In this document: positions 46,571 through 58,413 of the stretch, piece by piece
Numbering within the stretch: the stretch's first letter is position 1
Layout: every line of letters begins with the position of its first letter
Origin: Triglochin maritima
Taxonomy: Eukaryota; Streptophyta; Magnoliopsida; Alismatales; Juncaginaceae
DNA length: 64,000 nt
NCBI GenBank assembly: GCA_963682175.1
Contig: OY821786.1
Coordinates: 28,728,501 to 28,792,500, forward strand
Direction: 5' to 3'
Notes under the pieces: generated by a model
Seen by the model: only the letters and a program-made list of their open reading frames with translations
What the model was told of the DNA's origin: nothing
The model's database searches: none
Position numbers and translations under genes: made by a program

Positions 46571-46926
46571 GAAAATAGCTGAGGGCTGTTTTGATGCAAT
46601 TCTCATAAGGATTCTTGACCATAGGAGGTTGGGATGATGATGCGTCATCATTATCAAAGGTGAAGGCATGAGCTAGTGTAGTTAGGAGTAATATCACTAC
46701 GACTAACTCAACCACCAACGAAAGACAAAATAAATAAATGGGTGGACACAACAGTGACACAACTGATCCATTCAACAAACCTTCATACCAAGCTAAGAGA
46801 CGAAATATATTTCGAGTCCATGGATCCAAGGATCTATGCGGATTGGCTTGATAGGTGATTTGAGAAGGTTACCCTAGTTATTAATGTTTTATGCATTGAG
46901 AATGTATGTGAAAGAAAACTTTGATA

Positions 46927-46939
46927 ACAAGTGGGAGAT
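46927..46939 (+). promoter_or_regulatory. Copia polypurine tract
   Basis: CAAGTGGGAGAT directly before the 3' LTR, the standard plant Copia plus-strand primer. Confidence 0.85.
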
Positions 46940-48837
46940 TGAAGGGAATATGTTCTAAAAGTTTTATTTTTAAATGTCAATTATTATGAATTGAATGAGA
47001 AATCATTTTGTTCGTTGTTTATGTTATTCGTCTTTTAGAAGTGTTAAGGAAGATGCTCTTGGTCCTTAACCGTAGAGCTCTAAAAGATATTGGTTTGCAT
47101 AAAACAAAAGATATTCGCAATCATGGTAATAAACGTGGGACATTTATTACCGAGTTAAGATTGTCGTGTTGGTCATAGATCATTGTAGCTCTACAAGTGA
47201 GTGACAACACGGGTACACAAAAGAGGAAAATATTACTTTTGTATACTGAATAGACCTAATAAGTAAAATATTATAGAAATGTGTTTCTGTGTCATTAATA
47301 TTTTATTGTGTCCTTGGTCCTTTGATATGAGACTTATATCCGATCACTTAAGAAATACTTGATTATGCTAGTGTCTTGAGCTATCGATAAGTGTAGTGTA
47401 AAGGCATTGGTTGGTTAAGTAAGACTTTTGTTGGAGAATATTATTAGTCAAAAGATTATCATTGCCCCTCTTAATTGAGTAATGATATTAATGGGCCCCT
47501 TGATAAAGCAAAGTTATAATGTACACAATGTGATTTGAGTTAAGTCACATATTTATAACTAGCTTAAATAGATCAAGAAATGAATACTAATACAAAGATG
47601 ACGCAATACTACTTTGTATGTATTCTTAATATCATGAGGCAAGGGACGGACACAAGTGGTGCACTCCATCACTAATTGGATCGGGTTTTGGTTCGAGCTG
47701 AATTAAGACATCTAGCTAATTGGGAACTATAATGTGTAGCTAGATACCGCTTATAGTTTGTGATGTTAAGCTATTAATATCACTGCCAATTTAGCTTAGA
47801 TCCTCCCATAGGTCACAACATAAAACTGGGAAACAAGAAGGTGAATTTATGTTCATATGATGTATCGAGTTTCGTATACATGTGGTGAATCGATAAAATC
47901 ATTATGTCATGAAAATGACATATTTAGAATCATGAATTTATATATGAGATGTAAATATATCATGGGGTGTGATTGTTTGATATTACATATGATGATATAT
48001 TGCATAGGATATATAAATTAGCTATAACCCCAAAGATCGAATTTTGTTGGGAATTAATCCAAAATTCGATAAGGCAAATTAATTAATTAAATTTGCTAAA
48101 ACCCCAAATACGAATTTTGTTGGGAATTAAACCAAAATTCGATAAAGGCAAATTAATTAAATTTCCTAAAACAAAAAAAAACGAATTTTGTTGGGAATTA
48201 ATCCAAAATTCGATAAATGCAAATTAATTAAGGAATTATTGATCATGGTTTTGACTTGGTCAATTATGATTAAATTTGGATGTGGATTAATAAATTTAAT
48301 ATTGGGAATTGGTCTTAAGAGAGAAAAACATGGAAGAATGGGTCAATGCATAGCCCATGATGTGGAAATTAAAGGAGCCTATAAATAGGCCTAATTTTCT
48401 TCATTAAAAATAAGCATATGCAAAATTCTCTCTCTCTAACCACCCCAATTAATCCATCCGAAATTCCTTAATTAATTTGAGTTTTTGGAGAGTAAAATCT
48501 CAGGAAAGAAAAGGGGGTTATTAGCTAGATTCTAAACCCGTTTGGAGATTGGTTGGCTAGCTCCTTTCTCTCCAACCTTGTTTAGAGTTTGGTGAACACT
48601 CGGAGGCAATCCACCGGGCGATTCGACCGGCAACGCGACTCCGGATCTTCAAGAGGTTTTAGAGAACCCTAGGTATGATCCTCTTTGCAATTATTTGTTT
48701 GTTCTAATGCATGATAAATAATTAGGACAAACAAATGCATGTCTATATGAAAATCGAAGAAAATATGAATGTTTCGATCCTATATGTTTATAAAATTTCG
48801 AAAAATATATAAATATAATAGGGCACGAAATCCAACA
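46940..48837 (+). repeat. Copia 3' LTR
   Basis: Near-identical to 39704-41602. TATA at 48380-48388. Ends AAATCCAACA before the CAGGT duplication. Confidence 0.93.
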
Positions 48838-48842
48838 CAGGT

Positions 48843-49258
48843 TTCCTGCATCATTGCCTATGAGGACTTACACTATCACGTACACCTTTCCCCAAATCTC
48901 CACATAGGGCAATCCCTACCACCCGTGTAACGGGAGTTCGGTCGGTGCATCCCAAGTCAGATGACTCAAAAGCACCGGACACAAAGTCACCTCAGACCTA
49001 ATTTCCCGTGTGATAGGAGCCGTGCGAGAAGCGAGAACACGTACTCACTTATTTCTTATCTACACATGAACCAAAACCGCTACACTTAATGTCTCACAAC
49101 AAGATTTAAAGGGACCTGACTACAACAAACTTCCTTATATTAACAGACACGAATTGTTTACTCACTAGGTTCAGGGTGAACTTCTTTAAATGTTTGAGCA
49201 CTAAAACCCTATGATTACTCAACCCCGAGGGAAAACTGGGGTGCATCCTAACAACTCG
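48843..49258 (-). repeat. G4 3' untranslated region, middle part
   Basis: Continues 39197-39698 after removal of the Copia element and is homologous to 940-1315 of G1. Interrupted at 49259-49263 (ATAAG) by the next solo LTR. Confidence 0.8.
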
Positions 49259-49263
49259 ATAAG

Positions 49264-52147
49264 TGATACGTTTTAAAATAAACCGCAAGTGCACGACCGC
49301 GTTGAAGCGGTGGCAAATACGGGTCGATCCACAGGGAGGTGTGTCGACTTTTGGTTTGTGTGAAGGTGATTGACATCATTTCAGGCTCATATTTGTATCT
49401 TATATCCATTATCTTACACCTAAGCAATGCTACATGACGAGTTTTATGTTTGGATATCAGAAATAAAGAGGTTTGAAGAGAAGAGCCATGAAAGTATCCA
49501 AAAGCAGGAAAAAGGACTTAATTGTGAGACCTGGGGACTGAGATGCAAGGGAGAAGGACCTGAATGTAAGACCGAAGGACCTAAGAGCAAAACAGAAAAC
49601 TCCACACTATCATGGGGAATATTTTGGCAATTCGATTCGGGTCAGAGCTCCAACAAGCAAAGTAGATGCATCCAAGACCAACATATCCATCAAGAAAAGC
49701 CCACAACCAAAACCAACTCGATCTGGATCATATAGACCGCTAATTGGCGATCCGCTAAGATTTGTGGAGCACGTGTATTAGTGTATTCTTAGTCTATTTT
49801 TGGTATTGGTTTAGTCCCACATCGGGGGATTGTCCCAGATTAGCTTTTTCCATGCCTATAAATAGAACTCTTCACCTTCTATTGTAATCACCCATTGCTT
49901 GGTGACATTCTCTCCACTAAGGAGTGAGCCTTGAAGCAAAAACTCAAGGTGGAGAAAAATGCTACCTTCAATGTATGTCATTTGTTAATAAAATAATTCT
50001 TCTAGTTTCTTTTAATCTTGTCTTTTAATTTGTGCATGTTTGTTAGAGTAGTTAGTTTAAATATGTGTGAGTAGTTCCATCCCCTTTGGGGGTGGAGTAG
50101 ATGTATGTACATGTTATGTAGGTGGTATGAATGCTAAATTTTATTGTTTGTGAGAGATATTAGTATGCTTGCTTGAATTAATAAGAACTTTACTTGATGG
50201 TTTCTGCCATAGTTAGGTACACTCCATGCTCGTTATGTTCTTAATAACAACCTTGCATTGCTCATATTAATCACTTAGGTTAGTGTTGTAAATGATAGGT
50301 CTTGCCATGAGGTACTTCTTATGAATGAACAAACACTAACCACACTTGAGCTTATAGTATGCATTCAACACCACACTTATTTCATGTGCACACACACTCC
50401 ACCCCTTAGGGGTTTCCATTCCTGTCTTTTTATCTTCTTCATTAGTTGTTTAGCTTAGTTGTTTAGTTATTTCATTTCAGCTTGCTTGTTTACTAGTTTA
50501 GATTAGTGTAGTGTAGTACATCTTTCTCTCCTTCTTTTACCTCTCGCCTACGAACAAACCAATTGTCGACACACGTCCCAGTGGACGACCCGTATTCGCC
50601 ACCGCTTCAACGCGGTCGTGCACTTGCGGTTAATATAAAACGATCAATCAGAAGGCGAGTGGGAAAGAAAGGAGAGAAATGTTGGTTACACTAAACTACA
50701 CTGAAATTCAAAAGGAAATGGAAGATAAGCAATAAAACTAAACCCCATAGGGGGTAGAGAAAAGAGTGTGAATACAAAGATATGTGTATGTGTGTGTGTT
50801 CAATTAAGCTCATCAAAACATGTAGTGCATGAAAACATAAAACTACATCAAACTTTGCCTCCACATGAAATAAGATAACACAATATCATTAAAACATATA
50901 AGACAATAATTGGAATGAAGCTATATGAACTCAAATATAAAAACCAAACCCTACTATGACTCAACATGAAATAAGATAACCCAATATCATTAAAACATAC
51001 AAGACATTAACCAAGGTAAATGCAACAAGAGCACATACACTACAAGTCATGTTTCCTATATTAATTTCATCATTATCCTCACCTCATCATTCCCCATAAA
51101 ATAGGTCCACTAGTCTAAGCATATGCTAAGCTTCATTCAAGAGCATTAGCATATCAAAGACAAGAGTGAAATCCCATTAGATGGTTATGGAAATCATATA
51201 AGGCTCAAGGGATTAAGATAATACACACCTAATACATCACATAATCACATCACATATTTCTCCACACCCCAAATGGGGATGGAACTACTCACTAATCATT
51301 ACACTAACTATATTAACAAAATGAAACATTGTACTGAAATGAAATTAACCTAAGCAAGCAAAAAATATTAAAGAAGCTAAAAGGAAAGGAAAGTAAAACT
51401 AAAGAAGCATGCAAAAATTAAAAGACAAGATTAAAAGAAACTAAGAACAATTTTTTTATTAAAATAACTCACATTGAATGTAGCACTTTTCTCCACCTTG
51501 AGTTTTGCTTCAAGGCTTACTCCAAGTAGAGAGAATGCCACCAAGCAATGGGTAGAATACAATGGAGGAGGAGGAGTTCTATTTATAGCCATAGAAAAAG
51601 GTAATCCGGGACAATGTCCCGGCATAGGACTAAACCAATACCAAAAATAGACTAAACATCCACTAATACACGTGTTCCAGAAATCTTAGCGGACCCGGGC
51701 CCACCCGGACCGCCAATTAGCGGACCCGGGCCCACTCGGACCGCCAATTAGCGGTTTTAGACCGCCAATTGGCGGTCTACAGGATCCAGATCAGGCTGGT
51801 TTTCATTCTGGGCTTTTCTTGATGTATTTGTTGGTTTTGGATGCATCTACTTCGCTTGTTGGAGCTTCGACCTGAATAGAATTGCCAAAATACTCCCCAT
51901 GATGGTGTGGAGTACTCTTGTTTGCTCATTGGTCCTTCTATCTTGCATTCAGGTCCTTTGATCTTGCATCTTAGTCCTCGAGTCTCTTAACACAGTCCTT
52001 TTCCCTGCTATTAGGTCCATTATATGCCTCTTCTTCTCAAAACTACTTATTCATGAAAACTAAACATAAAACTCGTTACATAGCATTGTTTGGGGTGTAA
52101 GATAATGGATATAAGACACAAAAATATGCATGAAATGATGCCAATCA
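49264..52147 (-). mobile_element. Solo G-family LTR (minus), TSD ATAAG, itself split by another solo LTR
   Basis: Begins TGATACGTTTTAAAAT and ends GATGCCAATCA, flanked by ATAAG at 49259-49263 and 52148-52152. Host segments 49264-49366 and 50656-52147 make a 1595-bp LTR. TATA (minus) at about 51578-51586. Three palindrome copies lie at 51708-51777 because of a 31-base tandem duplication. Confidence 0.87.
49367..50650 (+). mobile_element. Solo G-family LTR (plus), TSD GAAGG
   Basis: TGATTGACATC ... ACGATCAATCA, with 7-base matching inverted ends TGATTGA/TCAATCA. Flanked by GAAGG at 49362-49366 and 50651-50655. TATAAATAG at 49856-49864. 1284 bp. The cleanest reference copy for the LTR ends of this family. 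Confidence 0.92.
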
Positions 52148-52152
52148 ATAAG

Positions 52153-52800
52153 ACCTAAAGCCAGTAAACTAGATATCCTAATGCATCAAGTTCAAGACAA
52201 TTTTGGGAGCTTTCTTTTTACTTCGCCTCTCAACGGTTTTACACATGCCAAACACACAAAACCCAAAAAACATTTTATTTCGCAAACACATGAAGATTTT
52301 GAAAGAAATGTGAAAATTTTAAAGCACTAGGCAAGCAAAAGAAAACAAGTCTCCCAAGGATCATGGCAAGCAAATATATCGATATTAAATGCAGCACACT
52401 AACATGACCCTAACAATACACACAAAAGAAAACAAAATCAAAGGAAAAACGACTCGACTATGTACACACGTAAAACACCCCCCACACCTACTTAATGCAT
52501 TGTCCTCAATGAATGTGAGAATGATACTACATGGATTTATGCATGAAAAAGGGAAGATCTCACCAACATGAAGTGCAACAGGAAGTTCAGGGTTATAGTG
52601 ATGGACACAAACCCAAATTCCCTCAAAACATGTGAGATGCTAAAGAAGGGATACAAATACGTGAAAGAAATGAGGCACAAGTACACAAGGGTTGGGGCCC
52701 ACAACAATCAATGATCACTCATGGAGTCTTTTATTACTCTGTTTTTTGAAGTTTTTTACAAGATATATACATCAACAAAGATATTCTCAAAATCATTTGG
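52153..52800 (-). repeat. G4 3' untranslated region, proximal part
   Basis: Homologous to 1316-1955 of G1 and, reversed, to 8928-9520 of G2. No gene. Confidence 0.8.
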
Positions 52801-53316
52801 TCAAGGAACATCAAATGAGAACATCGAGTTATGAGGACCAGAGACTTGCCGAGATGGACAAACTTCACTGGTACTCTGAGGTGTCATGAGGGGTGAAAGG
52901 TCAAAGCTGAAAGTCTCGAACCCCTCATGATATTGGTTGGGTGTAGGCAACATGAATGAGTGAAGTTGTTTTGCCTCACTAGGGTTTAGTTGCTCATCGA
53001 ACAAAATCCTCCAACCAATAGGTGGGTGCATCCGAATGAGTTCCTCAAGCTCATTCGATGGATGCAGCAGACCTGCATCACTAAGAATGAGGCTTCTCCC
53101 CAAGTCATCCAACAAGGACCTCCCACCAACATTTATCTCATCAAGCATAAGCTCGGTCGTAGGTGGGTCATTGTTGGAGTCAATCTGAAGCTCAAAGGGC
53201 TCAATAGCCCTAGGACACAGGGTGACAACACCTTCTGGAATGGGCATATGTTGAGGTGTGTCCCCCCAACTAATGGTCTTCAATTGAATCATGCAACGAA
53301 CACTCCCTTTGGACAT
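52801..53316 (-). pseudogene. G4 family-specific C-terminal segment
   Basis: A 171-codon minus-strand frame after the protease. It contains 'IPEGVVTLCPRAIEPFELQ', LMLDEINVGGRSLLDDLGR, ELEELIRMHPPIGWRILFDEQ and a Ser/Pro-rich tail ending FSFDVP. It lines up with G2 and G3 only loosely, but shares position, the MHP...W/LRV or WRI motif and the F(S/P)F(D/E)VP end. One frame change separates it from the protease frame near 53300. Function unknown. It may be a late Gag-like or accessory domain. It is unlike any reverse transcriptase I know. Confidence 0.65.
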
Positions 53317-54262
53317 TCATGTTTGATATCAGCTCACTATGTTGCATTGCAAAGACAGGCAATGAGTTTTCGCTGGACCCACAAACATTCTCAATGGGTT
53401 GCATTGGTGTTAGGGGTGTTCGTTGATTTTGCGGTGCTTTATTTAATTGGCGGATGAGAATGAGATTTAAAGGTTGGTCCATGGGCTCCTGTTGTCTACC
53501 AGAGTTGAACACATGAAACTCGGCACTCATGTTACCGAATGAGAGCTTCATGAGACCATTTCTACAATTAATTAACGCATTGGAGGTTGCCAGAAATGGT
53601 CTATCCAAAATCAAAGGTATTTGAGAGTGGGTGTGCGCAATAGGATTGGTATCGAGGACAACAAAATCGACTGGAAATATAAAATCTCCGACTTTGATAA
53701 ACACGTCCTCGATAATCCCCTTTGGAATACGAATGGATCTATCCGCCAATTGGAGGGTGATCTTAGTTGGTTTCAATTCTACCAAGTTCAACTGTTGATA
53801 AACAGAAAATGGGAGGAGGTTGACCGCTGATCCTAAATCAAGCAATACATTACTCATGCTAATGTCCCCTATCGTACACTGAATAGTTGGACACCGAGGG
53901 TCCTTGTATTTTGTGTAGGTGGGATTGGACAAAATTGAGCTTACATTCGCAGTCAGGAATGCTTTCTTAGGAACATTGGTCTTCCTCTTGGTTGTGCAGA
54001 GATCCTTCAACACTTTGGCATATTGAGGTATTTGTTGGATGACATCCAGCAAGCGGATGTTTACCTTCACTTGCTTAAACACCTTTAACATCTTCTCAAT
54101 TGTGTCACTCTTCTTTCTGGTTAACCTACTGGGATATGGAGCTTTTGGCATGTAGGTTTTCTGTGGTGCCTGAGAAGGAGGCGTTGGCGTATTACCCTCA
54201 CCCTCAACCTCTTCTTCACCACCATTCCAACTGAGGGGCTGCATAGATGGTGGTGGTGGCAA
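53317..54262 (-). pseudogene. G4 gag C-terminus and retropepsin-like aspartic protease
   Basis: A long minus-strand frame (53270-54262). Residues about 35-100 are gag C-terminal sequence (MLKVFKQVKVNIRLLDVIQQ, CTTKRKTNVPKKAFLTANVS). Protease follows: CTIGDISMSNVLLDLGSAVN, with the catalytic Asp codon at 53837-53839, then ITLQLADRSIRIPKGIIEDV, DFIFPVDFVVLD, QIPLILDRPFLATSNALINC, NGLMKLSFGNM. The D-L-G active site and the LILDRPF flap are typical of Athila/Tat-branch proteases. At the two UGA sites of G2 and G3 this copy has sense codons. The frame is offset from the upstream gag near 54240, so the copy is not intact. Confidence 0.82.
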
Positions 54263-55944
54263 GGAATGTGATTGTCAACCTGCTTTCCATTCCTTAAGGT
54301 TACAATGGCATTGACATGGTGAACAGGTTCCTCCACATGGTTCACTTGCCGCCCCCGAGGTACCACATTCTCATTTTGCATGTGTTGTTGCTGGTACATG
54401 CGGGGGTTAGCCTCAGGCTGGCTAGGCAGAGACCATCTCTCTCTTTCATGTACAGACTGAGCCAATTGGCCCATTTGAAGCTCTAGAGATTTGATGGTCT
54501 GCTGATTTGAAGTGAGAACTTGACTTGTGGTTGACATAAAAAAATTCATTGAGTTTTCAAGTCCATGAGTCAAGGTCTCAAGCGAATTGAATCAGGTTTC
54601 CATATTGTTGGAATTTGGGAAACCCGATTGATTGGTGATATGAGCTTGGGGTGGCTGATAAGATTGTGCATGCATGGGAGGTTGGTGTGGTTGGTTAGGT
54701 GGTCGAGAGTAGTTTGAAGGACCACCCGAGGCACTATTTTGGTTCCATGAAAAATTGGGGTGTTTCCTCCATCCGGGATTATAAGTTGATGAGTATGGGT
54801 CATTCCTAGCTCTATCATAGATGGCGTTGACACGTTCCATCTCAGGAGGAATGGACACACACTCTCTTTCTACATGACCTATCCTACCACATGAATGACA
54901 TGGAACTGAACCAGATGCAGACACATGAGACACATTGTGCTGGTTTTGGAGCTCAATCAAATCCATACGGCGCATTAAGGCCGCCATGCGTGCCTCAGTG
55001 GCCGTAGTGGTATCGACGGAAAATACGGCACCCGGTCTAGTCGAGTTTGCATTTGCGATCCTCGCTCCTATGCTAGATGATGCAGGTAGTTCCCTTACAC
55101 TCTCCCATTGCATGGGTTTCTCAGTGAGGTCTTCTAGGAAAGCCCATGCCTCCCTTTCATCCTTTCCTCAGAACTCTCCTTGACACATGAACTCAAGGAG
55201 CGTTCAGGACGGGATGTGAAGACCCTCGTAGACATTTTGACAAAGGTGCCACAACTCGATGCCATGGTGAGGGTATGATGATAGTAGCTCCTTGAATCTC
55301 TCTAAATATGCATGAAATGTTTCAGTCTCAAGTTGATAGAACGAATTGATTTCGTTCCTCAATTTTTGAGTCCGATGATTTGGAAAGTACTTTTTGAGAA
55401 ATGCAGATTGAAATTCATCCCATGTCCTAAAGGCATCCGACTGGTTGCTGTACAACCACTTCTTGGCATCATCCTTCAGGGCAAAGGGTACAAGCCTAAG
55501 ATGGATGAAGTCTGTGCTAAGTTGTTGCAGCTTGAACATAGCACAGACCTCCTCAAATTCCCTGAGAAAGATATAGGGGTCACCGTTCCCAGTGAAGTGG
55601 GGGAGCATGGAAATAAACCGAGGCTTAACCTCGAAGTGGTTCCCATTTGCCTCTGGCAATACGATGCATGAGGGTAGAGAGGTACGACTCGGGTAGCATC
55701 GATCACGGAGAGGTATGGGAGCCACAACAGGACGAACAAGTGGAACAAGTGGAACAGGTGGGTCCAGCAACTGCTCCTCCTTGCGGAAATTAGCAGCCAT
55801 TGAACCCGAACTATGTGCGACATGAGAGGAGGGAGGTGTCGAGAAATCGACTACCGAAGCAGGGTTGACGACACGCCTCGTCAAACGGCCACTCTTGTCT
55901 CGTGCCAACACAAGCATGCACAAAGGTGCACACACACAAACCAA
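54263..55944 (-). pseudogene. G4 gag (Retrotrans_gag capsid domain and zinc knuckle)
   Basis: 55204-55944: the capsid-type domain (HFEVKPRFISMLPHFTGNG, DPYIFLREFEEVC, KKWLYS, TWDEFQSAFLKKYFPNHRTQ, FHAYLERFKELLSSYPHHGI). 54592-55113: the linker and the CX2CX4HX4C knuckle at 54859-54900 (C-H-S-C-G-R-I-G-H-V-E-R-E-C), then NPGWRKHPNFSWNQN, a hallmark of plant Athila/Tat gag. 54121-54573: the heptad-rich C-terminal part (LELQMGQLAQSVHERERW). The pieces are separated by UGA stops near 55203, 55160 and 54589, several in positions where CGA is expected, consistent with deamination of methylated CpG. Gag would assemble particles in the cytoplasm. Confidence 0.82.
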
Positions 55945-56976
55945 AACTTTTTTTTAAAAATAAAAATAAAGAGTGTGCATAGAGGAGAAGACAGAGGGAC
56001 ACAGAAGAGAGAGAAGACTCAGGAGAGAAAGGAAGAAGTCCTTATGCTACGGCGGGTGGGTACAGGTAGAAGCACACAAGAAAACAAGGCTCAAACAGTC
56101 CTACGGTCGCTATAGGTCCTTACAGCTAGACGACACCTAACTACGACGTCACACGACCTCAACACGTCTCACCTCCCTACGACGAGGACCACAAAGCCCA
56201 GCAAGTGAGTCAAGATGTGGAGATCTCGCCTCTCCTACTATCGACAGAGTGGGTGACGCCTATCTGGCCATGACGGTCAGGACCGGATCACTCTCCTAAT
56301 GCGCCCGAAATCATTAGGGCCAATGTCTACTTGATTTTAAAATTAGGCTCTTGATTAGTGTGGTTTTTGGGGCGAAGGAAAGGGTGATGAAATCCCCCAC
56401 CGTATCTTATATGGGACAGCCCCTCCTTAGTAGCGTTTTGGAGTCCTAAATCTAGCAATCAACTCTCCAAACAAACGCTCAACTGACACTTGTTGCAATG
56501 CACTTCCTACTAACTAATGCATGTTCATACGAAATGCATGAATGAGAGAAGGAAATGCGCACCTCACGCTAGCACTCAACAACTGAAAGTAAAGCTAAAA
56601 GAAAAGACAAACTACGTGCCTAAGTCGAGCACATGATGCATGACCTAAAGAAGAAATAATGCCTAATGTTTTGCTTTGGGTTTTAGGGTCCAAGTTGCTT
56701 AAAGGAGGTTTGATTATTGATCTGGGAACACACTATAAGTCAAAACATGCCAAATCGAGTCCCAGATCACTATATCAGATAATACAACAATCTAAAGAAA
56801 AAATGAAGGAAACAGAGCTCACCAGACCGCTGATTGGCGGTCCAAGCTTCTCTGTTCTGCTCCAAATTTCTCCTGGTGATTTCCCTCTATCCTTAAAGTC
56901 TCCTGAAACAAAGAAAACTACAAAACATAAATTAAATCCACTCGAATCAACCAAACCAGAGTCTGGACTGACACCT
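55945..56976 (-). repeat. G4 5' leader
   Basis: Non-coding and homologous to 3561-4612 (G1) and to G3's leader. Palindrome word GACCGCTGATTGGCGGTCC near 56823-56841. Confidence 0.78.
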
Positions 56977-56993
56977 CCCTGGCAACGACGCTA
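56977..56993 (-). promoter_or_regulatory. Decayed tRNA-Asp primer-binding site of G4
   Basis: Minus-sense TAGCGTCGTTGCCAGGG. Two C/G-to-T/A type changes from TGGCGCCGTTGCC. Six bases from the LTR end, as in G1 and G3. Confidence 0.78.
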
Positions 56994-56999
56994 AAAACT

Positions 57000-58408
57000 T
57001 GTTTAATCATTTTAAATACCGCAAGTGCACGACCGCGTTGAAGCGGTGACAAGTACGGGTCGATCCTCAGGGAGGTGAGTAGCCTCTGGTTTTTCAGAAA
57101 TCAAGTGGCAACAAAAAGGGAGAAGAGTTTGTCTATGCTAATCTACGCTACACTAAACTAATAAGAAGAAAAACGCAAAGTAAAGCAACTAACGATTACT
57201 TCGAATCAAAACTAAAAGAATGTCAAACTAAGCTGGAATCAAGAAGAGAAAGACCCCTAGGGGTGGAGTGTGTGCAAACATGTAAAAAAATGGTGAAGAA
57301 TGCATTTTATAGGCACAAATGTAGGTAGTGTTTTCATGCCTAGGAAGTGTCGAAAGGTTATGACAAAACCTATCAATCCATTCACTAACCTAGTTGATTA
57401 ACATTCATATACACAAGCTGGTTATTTCAGAACCTAAACGAGCATGGGAGGTGTCTATGATGAGTGGCAAAACTCATCAAGTGTAGTATTCTACTCTAAC
57501 AAGCAAGCATACATTCACATTTATCAACACAATCAAAATATAAAAGCATTCGTATCCATTCTTTAATGCATGTATGAACATCATCTCCACCCCCAAAAGG
57601 GGATGGATCTACTCACTACACATTATTCTAACAATTAAACTAAAGAAGAAAGGAAACATTCTAACTACTTTAGCCTACAATCAAAGAAATAAAACTAAGC
57701 TAAGCATGCATAAGGAAACAACATAAGAACAAAACAACGGAAAAATTATTTTATTAAATGACTCACATCACTAGCAACATTCTTCTCTACCTTGAGAATT
57801 TGCTCCAAGGATTGCTCCAAGTAGAGAGAATGCCACAATGCAATGGGTGAATACAATAGAAGGTGAAGAGTTCTATTTATAGCCATAGAAAAAGGTAATA
57901 CGGGACAAACCCGCGGTATGGGACTAAACAAATACCAGAAATAGACTAAATACACACTAAGACACGTCCCACAGAAATCTTAGCGGATTTGGAGCAAAAC
58001 AGACCGCCAATTAGCGGTTGTGGACCGCCAATTGGCGATCTATATGGTTCGGATCACGCTGGATTTTCTTCTGGGCTTTTCTGGATGGCTTTGCTTGTCT
58101 TTGATGCATCTACTTTGCTTGCTGGAGCTCTGTCCCGAATAGAATTGCCAAAATACTCCCCATGATGGTGTGATGTATTCTTGTTTGCTAATTGGTCCTT
58201 TGATCTTACATTCAGGTCCTTCGATCTTGCATCTTAGTCCTTGAGTCTCTCAACTCAGTCCTTTTTCATACTTTTAGGTCCTTTTATGCCTCTTCTCTTC
58301 AAACCTATTTATTTCTGAAATTCAAACATAAAACTCATCACGTAGCATTGTTTAGGTGAAAGATAATGGATATAAGATACAAATATAGGCATGAAATGAT
58401 GTCAATCA
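57000..58408 (-). repeat. G4 5' LTR
   Basis: TGTTTAATCA ... GATGTCAATCA, 1409 bp. TATA (minus) at about 57874-57882. Palindrome pair at 58002-58019 and 58023-58040 with one or two substitutions each. Several differences from 37792-39196, many at CpG. Confidence 0.88.
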
Positions 58409-58413
58409 AGCGG

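Larger units (their letters stand above)
39704..48837 (+). mobile_element. Full-length Copia retrotransposon with ruined pol, TSD CAGGT
   Basis: 9134 bp, flanked by CAGGT at 39699-39703 and 48838-48842. LTRs 39704-41602 and 46940-48837. Initiator-Met-type primer site TGGTATCAAAGC at 41604-41615, and polypurine tract AACAAGTGGGAGA ending at 46938. gag is intact; pol is fragmentary. By eye the two LTRs differ at about 29 positions in 1.9 kb (about 1.5 percent), so the insertion is recent. It sits in the 3' untranslated region of G4. Confidence 0.93.
37792..58408 (-). mobile_element. G4: complete minus-strand Gypsy-like gag-protease element, TSD AGCGG
   Basis: Bounded by AGCGG at 37787-37791 and 58409-58413, with LTRs of 1405 and 1409 bp at the ends. 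Without its nested insertions it is about 8.6 kb. Order in sense direction: 5' LTR (57000-58408), tRNA-Asp-like primer site, leader, gag, protease, C-terminal segment, 3' untranslated region, polypurine tract next to 39197, 3' LTR (37792-39196). It contains the Copia element (39704-48837) and a solo LTR (49264-52147). No reverse transcriptase or integrase belonging to G4 itself is present, so it needed help in trans. Confidence 0.88.

Noticed and set aside
46554..46829. 91-codon minus-strand frame with a hydrophobic stretch resembling a signal anchor
   Set aside because: Antisense to the 3' end of Copia pol. No independent support, and the hydrophobicity reflects the complementary strand composition.
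55813..56115. 100-codon plus-strand frame over the G4 leader
   Set aside because: Antisense to the gag start and leader, with no similarity to known proteins and not preserved in G1 or G3.
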